From Nocardia vermiculata NBRC 100427 (GTDB lineage Bacteria > Actinomycetota > Actinomycetes > Mycobacteriales > Mycobacteriaceae): DNA of 64,000 nt. Under the pieces are notes generated by a model, which was not told where the DNA came from, ran no database searches, and saw nothing but the letters and a program-made list of their open reading frames with translations. The stretch covers positions 682,001 to 746,000 of the forward strand of contig NZ_BDCA01000001.1 in the NCBI RefSeq assembly GCF_001613265.1. Direction: 5' to 3'. Of this stretch, positions 53,333-60,684 are shown piece after piece (position 1 is the first letter of the stretch; each line of letters starts with the position of its first letter). Both the position numbers and the translations under genes were made by a program.

Positions 53333-55603
53333 CTACTCCAGCTGACGCGCCACCTTGGTGGTCAGCAGTTCGTCGACCTTTTCGTCGCCGAATCCCAGTT
53401 CGCGCAGTACTTCGGTGGTGTGTTCGCCGACACCGGGGATCATCGGACGGGGGCCGCCGGTGACGTCGGGGCCGGTGCGGAGCAGGGGGCCGATCTGTTC
53501 GAAGTAGCCCCAGTCGGTGGTGCGGAAGCCGACTACGCGGCCCAGTTGACGGTTGACCGGGTCGTCGAGGATGGTGTGGCGGAAGCGGTTCCGGTCCATC
53601 GGGTCGATCAGTTCGGCGCAGATGTGGTGTTCACGCAGCAGGTGCACCCACTGTGCGGCGGGGGCGGTGGCGAAGGCGTGCGCGAGGGTGGTTTCGGCGG
53701 CGCGGGCAGCCGCGTCGGTCGATCCACCGCGCAGCGGCGTGTAGTCGCCGAGTGATTCGCTACCGACGAGTTCGCCCAGCCTGCCCCAGGATTCGCGGTC
53801 GGGCACGACCAGTGCCAGCCATTCGTCGTCGAAACCGCGGTAGATGCGGTAGCCGGGGCCGTATCCGGTCTGTTCCCGATCGAGGGACGGGCCCGCGACG
53901 AGTTCGCCGTCGCGCAGGTACACACCGCAGTGCATGAGCATTCCGGCGCCGAGCAGGCTGGTCACCACCTGTTGTCCGCGGCGCTGGGTGGCCCGGGCGT
54001 ACAGGCCCAGGGCGATACCGGCCGCTGCCAGCCAGCCGCCGGCCATATCGATCGGAATCCAGGTCGCCGCCACCGGTGTGTTGTCTGCACCCCCGATGGC
54101 ACGCTCGAAGCCGGTCAGCGCCTGCATCAGCGCATCGTTGCCCGGGAAGGCGGCGCGCGGGCCGGCGGCGCCGAATGCGCTGGCGTGGCAGTACACGGCC
54201 CCGGGATTCAGTCGGGCGACGGTCTGCGCGTCGATGCCGAGACGTTCGGCGACACCGACGCGGAAGTTGTGCAGCACCACGTCCGCCCCGGCGATCAGTT
54301 CCTCGACCACCGGGCGTGCCTCGGGCGCGTTGATATCCATGGCGATGCTGCGCTTGCCGCGCTGGCACGCGGCGACGGCATAGGCGGCCGCGCGCATCGC
54401 CTCACCGCCGGGCGGCTCGACCTTCACCACGTCGGCGCCCAGGTCGGCCAGCACCTCGGCGGCCAGCGGGCCGGCGACGAAGGCGGAGAAGTCCACCACG
54501 CGAAGGCCCGCGAACAGTCCCGCGGCGCCCCGGGCCGGAGGTGGCGCCGTCTCCTCGGGGACGTCGAGCAGCGGCCGGATCTCGAACGGCGAACCGATCA
54601 TCAGGTCCTGTCCACCCCGGTCGGAACGGATCGTCGCCAGACCGGTCTCGAGGGTGTGCGGGTCCAGCAGCACCTCACCGGGGCCGAGTACGGGTTCACA
54701 TGCCACTCCCGCCGCACGCAGCCGTTCGATCCATTCCGCCCGCGGCCGGGTGGCGAAGAACGTGGTCCAGCGCTGCGCCCGCGCCTGGAGTTTCCCGCTG
54801 GTCTGATCGGTGTAGTAGCCGTCGGGGCTGGGTTCGTCGCCGAGTACCTCGAGCACCGACCGGTACATCCCCTTACCGCCGAACCACACCTGCAGCAGTT
54901 CGCCGTCGGCGCAGCGGTAGAGAAAGTTGGGGAAGGTCGATCCGTGTTCCCAATAGGATTCGACCTCCGGCGCGGCCCGTTCGGAGCGGCCGATCATGCA
55001 TCCGAGGGTGGCGAGCATGCCGTCGTAGAGCGAGGTTTCACACCATCCGCCGGCTCCCGTGCGGACGCGCCGGCGCAGCAGTGCGAAAACCGAGGTGAGC
55101 ATCAGAAACGAGGCACCCGTTCCGGAGGCTCGCACATCGGTGAAAATGGGTCCGGGCCGGTGGCCGGGCAATTGCGTGCAGAAGCCCGCGCGCGCCTCCA
55201 CCAGCAACCCGAAATCCTCCACCGTTCCGGCTTCGGTGCGGCTGGGCCGGCAGCGCACGTAGACCAGCGCCGGATTGTCGGCCGACCGGTCGAGAAAGCC
55301 CAGGCCCCTGGCTTCGATCAGATCCTCCGGCCCGTAGACCAGCGCGATATCGGCCGCGCGCAGCAGCTCCGAAATCCGGTCGGGATCATCGGTGGTGATG
55401 ATCTGCTTGTCGCGATGCCACACCCTCCCCCACGAGACCTCGGCATCCAACGGCAGCGCGTCGCCGGTCACCCGCACCACTCGCGCACCCAGTTCGGCCA
55501 GCAGCATGCCGGGCAGCCCGCCCGCCGAGCCGAGGCCGAGATCGCTGACCCCGACAGCGACCTCGACGACCGTCAGTCCCGCACAGGGACGTTCGCTTTC
55601 CAT
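53333..55603 (-). CDS. double-domain class III CoA-transferase (CaiB/BaiF)
   Basis: Protein of 756 residues, nearly twice the usual length. Two CoA-transferase III domains are joined: residues 1 to about 370 (LTVVEVAVGVSDLGLGSAGGLPGMLLAELGARVVRV) and about 385-756 (LRVVDFSAFVAGPLAAEVLADLGADVVKVEPPGGE). Candidate catalytic Asp residues are in FTDVRASGTGA and in WIPIDMAGGWLAA. The start at 55603 has GGAGGAG seven bases upstream. A single-chain pseudodimer would let each half specialise, one for the donor and one for the acceptor acid. It is cotranscribed after the LLM oxidoreductase (49-bp gap). Confidence 0.86.
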   Translation of the reverse strand: MESERPCAGLTVVEVAVGVSDLGLGSAGGLPGMLLAELGARVVRVTGDALPLDAEVSWGRVWHRDKQIITTDDPDRISELLRAADIALVYGPEDLIEARGLGFLDRSADNPALVYVRCRPSRTEAGTVEDFGLLVEARAGFCTQLPGHRPGPIFTDVRASGTGASFLMLTSVFALLRRRVRTGAGGWCETSLYDGMLATLGCMIGRSERAAPEVESYWEHGSTFPNFLYRCADGELLQVWFGGKGMYRSVLEVLGDEPSPDGYYTDQTSGKLQARAQRWTTFFATRPRAEWIERLRAAGVACEPVLGPGEVLLDPHTLETGLATIRSDRGGQDLMIGSPFEIRPLLDVPEETAPPPARGAAGLFAGLRVVDFSAFVAGPLAAEVLADLGADVVKVEPPGGEAMRAAAYAVAACQRGKRSIAMDINAPEARPVVEELIAGADVVLHNFRVGVAERLGIDAQTVARLNPGAVYCHASAFGAAGPRAAFPGNDALMQALTGFERAIGGADNTPVAATWIPIDMAGGWLAAAGIALGLYARATQRRGQQVVTSLLGAGMLMHCGVYLRDGELVAGPSLDREQTGYGPGYRIYRGFDDEWLALVVPDRESWGRLGELVGSESLGDYTPLRGGSTDAAARAAETTLAHAFATAPAAQWVHLLREHHICAELIDPMDRNRFRHTILDDPVNRQLGRVVGFRTTDWGYFEQIGPLLRTGPDVTGGPRPMIPGVGEHTTEVLRELGFGDEKVDELLTTKVARQLE

Positions 55604-55652
55604 GACCGCACTCCTCCGCCGTCCTGTGTTCCGGTGCCACGGTTTCCGATGT

Positions 55653-56609
55653 TCACCGCCCGACCTCGGCAGGTAGTTCCAGGCGGGGCAGCACTTCTTC
55701 GGTGGCCAGCCGGACGACCTCGAGCGTGTCGCTCCGAGTGGCCGGAGCGATGATGAAATGCCGGACCCCGGCATCGACGTAGTGCTGCAACCGCACCGTG
55801 ACTTCGTCGGGTGTGCCGGCGGGTGCGATGCGGTTCAGCATGTCGCCGGGTTTGTCGCCGTAGGCTCCGCCGAGGAACCGGGCCACCTCGTCGCGGGCCT
55901 GGTCACCGTCGCGGCGGATCGAGCAGTACAGATACATCGTCCATTCGAAGCCACGCAGGTCGCGGCCGACGGCATCGGCTTCTGCTCGAATCGCCGCGAC
56001 GGAGCGGGCGTAGGCATTCGGTGACATCAGATAGGGCATCCACCCGTCACCGCGGCGCGCGGCACGGCGCACGGCCGGGCCCTTGCGACCGGAGACGATC
56101 AGTGGCGGGCCTCCGGGTTGCATGGCGGCGGGCGCGCCGGGCGCTTGCACCGGCCGAAGATGCAGGTCCTGGAACCTGAAGTGGGCGCCCGCGTGATCGA
56201 CAGGTTCGTTGCGCCACAGCGTGCGCAGGATATCCATCGCCTCGTCGGTGCGCGGACCACGTTCGGACAGCGGCACTCCGAGAGCCTCGAATTCGTGGCG
56301 GAACTCGCCCCCGACACCGAGCCCTACCGAGACTCGCCCACCGGACCTGGAGTCCAGATCGGCGAGCTGTTTGGCTACCAGCACGGGGTGATAGAGCGGC
56401 AGTAGCAGTGTCGCGGTTCCGACCCGGACGCGCTCGGTCCATGCGACCATCAGCGACAGGCGGGTGATCGCCTCCCCGGTGGCACTCGGCGGCAGCACAT
56501 GGCCGCCCTGCCAGATGGAGGTGAGGGGCAGACGTTCGGCAGCGGCCAGCCAGTCCCGATCCGGTTCCGGCATTGCGGCTGCCCCGAAGACGATGCGGTC
56601 GGCAGACAT
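55653..56609 (-). CDS. LLM class F420-dependent oxidoreductase
   Basis: Luciferase-like TIM barrel of 318 residues: VRVGTATLLLPLYHPVLVAKQLADLDSRSGGRVSVGLGVGGEFRHEFEALG is the core signature, and GGPPLIVSGRKGPAVRRAARRGDGWMPYL the C-terminal one. ATG 56609 has AAGGAG four bases upstream; a reading to 56708 would overlap the divergent promoter. It begins the operon with the double CoA-transferase. It likely oxidises or reduces a pathway intermediate with F420 or flavin. It is divergent from the DUF35 gene. Confidence 0.86.
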   Translation of the reverse strand: MSADRIVFGAAAMPEPDRDWLAAAERLPLTSIWQGGHVLPPSATGEAITRLSLMVAWTERVRVGTATLLLPLYHPVLVAKQLADLDSRSGGRVSVGLGVGGEFRHEFEALGVPLSERGPRTDEAMDILRTLWRNEPVDHAGAHFRFQDLHLRPVQAPGAPAAMQPGGPPLIVSGRKGPAVRRAARRGDGWMPYLMSPNAYARSVAAIRAEADAVGRDLRGFEWTMYLYCSIRRDGDQARDEVARFLGGAYGDKPGDMLNRIAPAGTPDEVTVRLQHYVDAGVRHFIIAPATRSDTLEVVRLATEEVLPRLELPAEVGR

Positions 56610-56726
56610 CCGACTCCTTCGGCCGAGTGCGTCGGGCCCGAATCGGCACCGACCACACGAAGATAGCAAATGCTCACTTATCATGATAGTGGTTGTAGGC
56701 AGGAACAACTCGCCGCGGGAGGCCGG

Positions 56727-57146
56727 ATGAGCGAGATACCAGGTATCCCACCGATGATCACCGAGGAGACCGCACCGTTCTGGGAGGGTGCCGCCGCGGG
56801 CCGGTTACTGGTCGAGCACTGCCCCGCCTGTAGAGCCGATTCTTTCCCGCCACGCGGCATCTGCCGCAACTGCCGCGGCCGTGACACCACCTTCACGGAA
56901 ATCGACGGCCCGGGAACGGTTTACAGCTTCACGGTGAACCATCAACGGTGGCTGCCGGACCTGCCGGTGCCCTATGCGATCGTGCTGGTCGAATTCCCCG
57001 CTCACCCCGGCGTCCGCATTCCCGGGCGGTTGCGCGGCTGCGCTCCGGAGCAGGTCGCGATCGGCATGCGGGTGCGGGTCGGCTTCGAGCCGGGACCAGG
57101 CGATATCGCGGTGCCGAGCTTCGTAGCGGAAGCGCGGGCGGTATGA
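56727..57146 (+). CDS. DUF35/OB-fold zinc-ribbon protein, thiolase partner
   Basis: Protein of 139 residues: the N-terminal helix (MITEETAPFWEGAAAGRLLVEHC) and rubredoxin-like zinc ribbon CPAC-RADSFPPRGI-CRNC precede an OB-fold (TVYSFTVNHQRW, VPYAIVLVEFP, VGFEPGPGD). This is the DUF35 family. In steroid side-chain degradation a DUF35 domain binds the thiolase-like aldolase Ltp2, and both are required for activity. Here it overlaps the thiolase-like gene by ATGA, so the two are made together. ATG 56727 has GGGAGG four bases upstream. Confidence 0.87.
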   Translation: MSEIPGIPPMITEETAPFWEGAAAGRLLVEHCPACRADSFPPRGICRNCRGRDTTFTEIDGPGTVYSFTVNHQRWLPDLPVPYAIVLVEFPAHPGVRIPGRLRGCAPEQVAIGMRVRVGFEPGPGDIAVPSFVAEARAV

Positions 57147-58324
57147 GTGCGAATCGGTTCGAGCAGCGCGCAGTCATATCCGGTATCGGCCAGTCCGCGA
57201 TCGCCCGCCGGCTCGACCGCTCGGCGATGGCACTGACCCTCGACGCCATTCTCGCGGCCGTCGCCGACGCCGGGCTGACCGTCGGCGATATCGACGGCCT
57301 GGCCATGTTCCCCGGCGGCGGCGCCGCCAATCTGCCCGGTTACGCAGGCGCCAATCTCTACGAGATCCAGGACGCGCTGCGGATCGAGACCAGCTGGCGG
57401 CAGGGTCTGGTGGAGGGTATGGCGCTGCCGTTCTACGGCCCGGCCCAGGCCGTGGCCACCGGGCAAGCGCGTCACGTGGTGATCTGGCGAACCGTGAAGG
57501 AGGGCAGCGCGGCCCGTACTGCCGGTGGCCGCCCGGCCTACGGTTCCACCAAACCGGTCGCCGAAGGCCCGCAGGCCTGGCTGCTGCCGATCGGGATGCT
57601 GTCCCCGGTCTGCCAGATCGCCCCGTTCGCGACCCGCTACATGCACGAGTACGGCCTCACCCGGGAACAGCTGGCGTGGATTCCGGTCACCCAGCGCGCC
57701 TGGGCCGCACGTAATCCCGACGCTGTCTATCGAGCACCGCTCACTGTCGAGGACTATCTCGGTGCGCGGATGATCTCCACACCGCTGTGCCTGTTCGACT
57801 GTGATGTTCCCGCCGACGGCGCTACCGCGATCGTGGTCTCCGCCGCCGATACCGCCGCCGATCTGCGGGCACCGGTACGGATCGAGGCGATGGCCGGCGT
57901 GGTCGACCACCGGCCCGGCTGGGACCAGTGGGAGGACATGACCCGCGTCGGATACGCCACCGCGGACGCACTGTGGGCGCGCACCGGATTGCGACCGTCC
58001 GAGGTGGACCTCGCCCAGCTCTACGACGGTTTCAGCATCGAAGCAGTGTGGTGGCTCGAAGCGATGGGTTTCTGCACGACCGGCGAAGCCGGAGCCTTCG
58101 TCGAGGGCGGCACCCGGATTGCACCCGGCGGTGAGCTACCGCTGAACACGTGGGGTGGACAGCTGTCAGGCGGGCGACTGCATGCCGGATTCGGCCATAC
58201 CGCCGAAGCGGTACGCCAGCTGCGCGGTGAAGCCGACGGTCGGCAGGTGACCGGCGCCGAGGTGGCCGCGGTGACCAATGTCGGCGGAATCGAAGCCGGC
58301 GCAGCGCTTCTCACGCGCTGGTAA
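57143..58324 (+). CDS. thiolase-like protein, Ltp2-type candidate aldolase
   Basis: Thiolase-fold protein of 393 residues of the SCP2-thiolase/lipid-transfer subgroup. The position of the nucleophile cysteine carries no Cys (SWRQGLVEGMALPFYGPAQAVATG), so it is not a true thiolase. Tyr294 in LAQLYDGFSIEAVWW stands where thiolases have their NEAFA box; Ltp2 aldolases use tyrosines in this part, as I recall. With its DUF35 partner it is a good candidate for retro-aldol cleavage of a beta-hydroxyacyl-CoA. ATGA overlap with the DUF35 gene. Confidence 0.84.
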   Translation: MSANRFEQRAVISGIGQSAIARRLDRSAMALTLDAILAAVADAGLTVGDIDGLAMFPGGGAANLPGYAGANLYEIQDALRIETSWRQGLVEGMALPFYGPAQAVATGQARHVVIWRTVKEGSAARTAGGRPAYGSTKPVAEGPQAWLLPIGMLSPVCQIAPFATRYMHEYGLTREQLAWIPVTQRAWAARNPDAVYRAPLTVEDYLGARMISTPLCLFDCDVPADGATAIVVSAADTAADLRAPVRIEAMAGVVDHRPGWDQWEDMTRVGYATADALWARTGLRPSEVDLAQLYDGFSIEAVWWLEAMGFCTTGEAGAFVEGGTRIAPGGELPLNTWGGQLSGGRLHAGFGHTAEAVRQLRGEADGRQVTGAEVAAVTNVGGIEAGAALLTRW

Positions 58325-58350
58325 GCGGATCGAGCGAAGGAGAGAAGATC

Positions 58351-59247
58351 ATGGTGGAGCGCGCGGGCAGGGTCGAGAACAAGGTGGCCATCGTGACGGG
58401 GGCGGGTTCCACGCCCGGCCCCGGAATCGGCACCGGTAAAGCCACCGCGGTAGCTCTGGCGCGAGAGGGCGCCAGCGTGCTGCTGGTGGACCGGTACGCC
58501 GAACGTGCGGAGCAGACGTTGCGCCTCATCGAGGACGAGGGCGGGAAAGCGGCAGTATTCGCTGCCGACCTGACCGACGCTCGAGCAAGCGAGCAGATGG
58601 TGCGGACCGCGGTCGACACCTTCGGTGAATTGCACATTCTGGTCAACAACATCGGGCTGGCAGCGGTCGGCACGGTGGTCGACGTCTCCGAGGAGGACTG
58701 GGACCGGTCGCTGGACATCAACCTGCGCACCGCATTCCTCGCCTCCAAATACGCCGTCCCCGCAATGATCGAGGCGGGCGGCGGATCGATCGTGAACATC
58801 TCCTCGATCTCCGCGCTGCGCGGGGACGGCACCGTCGCCTACTCCGCGGCCAAGGGCGGCTTGCTCGCCATGACCGTGGATATGGCGTATTCACATGGCC
58901 GGCAGGGCATTCGGGTCAATGCCATCGCGCCCGGGCACATCACGACACCGATGGTGCTGTCGGTGTCGGCACCGGGGCCGCGCGCCGAGTTCATGAACAC
59001 GATGCGCTCGGAGGCAGGACTGCTCGGCTCCCCCGGCGACGGCTGGGACGTGGCGTGGGCGGCCACATTTCTGGCGAGCGACGAGGCGCGCTGGATCACC
59101 GGGGTCACCTTGCCGGTGGAATCCGGTGTGCTCAGCGTGACGCCGCTGCTGATGGCGCCGCATCTGCGCGCAGTACCCGAACCGGCGCCCGAGCCGGCCG
59201 CCGGTTCCGCCGTCTTCGAGCCACCGGCACCGGAATCGAGCCACTGA
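58351..59247 (+). CDS. short-chain dehydrogenase/reductase
   Basis: SDR of 298 residues. Cofactor motif VAIVTGAGSTPGPGIGTGKATAVAL has an insertion within the usual TGxxxGIG. NNIG replaces NNAG in LVNNIGLAA, Ser is in VNISSISAL, and YSAAKGG supplies Tyr and Lys. The C-terminal 30 residues are Pro/Ala/Glu-rich and probably disordered. ATG 58351 has GAAGGAG eight bases upstream. It lies in the DUF35-thiolase operon and probably oxidises a hydroxyacyl intermediate. Confidence 0.87.
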   Translation: MVERAGRVENKVAIVTGAGSTPGPGIGTGKATAVALAREGASVLLVDRYAERAEQTLRLIEDEGGKAAVFAADLTDARASEQMVRTAVDTFGELHILVNNIGLAAVGTVVDVSEEDWDRSLDINLRTAFLASKYAVPAMIEAGGGSIVNISSISALRGDGTVAYSAAKGGLLAMTVDMAYSHGRQGIRVNAIAPGHITTPMVLSVSAPGPRAEFMNTMRSEAGLLGSPGDGWDVAWAATFLASDEARWITGVTLPVESGVLSVTPLLMAPHLRAVPEPAPEPAAGSAVFEPPAPESSH

Positions 59248-59299
59248 GCGCACCGGTCTCGCCGCGGGTGTTGTACATCGAGCGAGCGGTAACTAGAGT

Positions 59300-59315
59300 A
59301 AGTAAGTAAGCACTC
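59300..59315. promoter_or_regulatory. putative TetR operator, third amidohydrolase promoter
   Basis: AAGTAAGTAAGCACTC matches the shared palindrome at 12 of 16 positions, 40 bp upstream of the amidohydrolase at 59356. AAGT-type half-sites are repeated in tandem (GAGTAAGTAAGTAAG). Confidence 0.55.
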
Positions 59316-59355
59316 TCATAGTTGAATAATCTTCCTGGTACAGAAGGAGTTCGGG

Positions 59356-60561
59356 ATGGCTGACCCCGATGGCGCCGGAGCCGCCCTGTGCGAGCGATAT
59401 GCGGTCGCCGATGTCGACTCCCACATCATCGAACCGGCTGATCTGTGGACCTCGCGGATCTCGCAGCGTAAGTGGGGGGACCTGGTTCCACATGTGCGCT
59501 TCCACGAACGGCGGCAAGAGGATTACTGGTACATAGGCGATAAGAAGCTCTACGGGGTGGGCGCCTTCGCGCAGGCCAAATGGCCGGAATTCCCGCCGTC
59601 GCATCCGAAGAAGCTGTCGGAGGCCTTCACCGCGGCGCTGGATTCCAAGGCCCGGCTGGCCTATCTGGACGAGGTCGGGATCTACTACCAGGTGATGTAT
59701 CCGAACATTCTCGGATTCCACAGCCACGTCTTCCTCAACCAGATGCCGCACGAACTGGCCACCGAATGTGTGCGCGCCTACAACGACTGGCTGGTGGAAT
59801 GGTGTTCGGCCGATTCGCGGCGGCTGGTGCCGATGATGATGCTCCCGTTCTGGGATATCGACGAGTCGGTCGTCGAAATGAAGCGGGCCTACGAGATGGG
59901 GCACAAGGGCGTCCTTTTCGCCGCCCGCTACGACAAGGTCGGCCTGCCCCGCCTGGTCGACGACTACTGGGAGCCGCTGCTGGGCCAGGCCCAGGACATG
60001 AGACTGTCGATGAACTTCCACGTCGGCTTCCTCAACTCCCCCGACCAGCTCAAGGGGGCGGTCGACCAGTCGCAGAAACTCGACTTCACCAAGGAGAGCG
60101 CGCTGGTCCTGCTCGGCAATGCGCAGAACATCGCCGAGGTCGTGGTCAGTGGTGTCTGTCACCGGTATCCGAAGCTGAATTTCGTTTCGGTGGAGAACGG
60201 CGCCGGCTGGCTGCCGTTCCTGGGCGAGAGTATGGACTGGCAGTGGCTCAATGTCGGTGCACACCACGAATATCCGGACCGGCTGCTGCCGAGTGAATAT
60301 ATGCGGCGGCAGGTCTACGGCATGTACTGGTTCGAGAACCGGTCGCTACGCCCGGTGATCGGCGAATTGGCCGACAACCTGATGTTCGAGACCGACTTCC
60401 CACACGCCACCAGCCTGTCACCGGGCCCGGCTTCGGAATCACCCAGTCCACGCGACATCATCGACCGCTCACTGAATGGAATTCCGGAAGAGACCGTCGC
60501 CAAGGTCCTGCAACATACCGCAACGAAGCTCTACAACCTGGACCCGCCCGAGCGGAACTGA
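59356..60561 (+). CDS. amidohydrolase_2-type TIM-barrel hydrolase/decarboxylase (third member)
   Basis: Protein of 401 residues, resembling those at 48972 and 51618. VADVDSHIIEPADLW carries the first metal motif, LSMNFHVGFLNSP and NFVSVENGAGWLPFLGE are in the second half, and the terminal metal Asp is in MFETDFPHATS. ATG 59356 has AAGGAG six bases upstream. It is followed by the duplicated leader of the second aldehyde dehydrogenase, so the two are likely cotranscribed. Reaction unknown. Confidence 0.83.
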   Translation: MADPDGAGAALCERYAVADVDSHIIEPADLWTSRISQRKWGDLVPHVRFHERRQEDYWYIGDKKLYGVGAFAQAKWPEFPPSHPKKLSEAFTAALDSKARLAYLDEVGIYYQVMYPNILGFHSHVFLNQMPHELATECVRAYNDWLVEWCSADSRRLVPMMMLPFWDIDESVVEMKRAYEMGHKGVLFAARYDKVGLPRLVDDYWEPLLGQAQDMRLSMNFHVGFLNSPDQLKGAVDQSQKLDFTKESALVLLGNAQNIAEVVVSGVCHRYPKLNFVSVENGAGWLPFLGESMDWQWLNVGAHHEYPDRLLPSEYMRRQVYGMYWFENRSLRPVIGELADNLMFETDFPHATSLSPGPASESPSPRDIIDRSLNGIPEETVAKVLQHTATKLYNLDPPERN

Positions 60562-60565
60562 TCGA

Positions 60566-60612
60566 GACCGGGCGCGGGTGTCCCGCACTGACACAGGAGG
60601 CGGCGTGGGTGA
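60566..60612 (+). repeat. 47-bp direct repeat, copy 1
   Basis: Copy 1 contains ACACAGGAGGCGGCGTGGGTGA, a ribosome binding site and a GTG. It differs from copy 2 by one base (CACTG versus CACTA). The repeat period is 72 bp (24 codons). Confidence 0.9.
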
Positions 60613-60637
60613 CAATGCGCAGCCCACCCACGCTGCC

Positions 60638-60684
60638 GACCGGGCGCGGGTGTCCCGCACTAACACAGGAGGCGGCGTGGGTGA
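60638..60684 (+). repeat. 47-bp direct repeat, copy 2
   Basis: Copy 2 holds the likely true start of the aldehyde dehydrogenase: AGGAGG (60667-60672), CGGC, then GTG (60677). A 25-nt spacer separates it from copy 1. Confidence 0.9.

Noticed and set aside
60566..60684. CRISPR-like repeats
   Set aside because: There are only two copies, with one mismatch, and they carry ribosome binding site and start codon, so they are a leader duplication.
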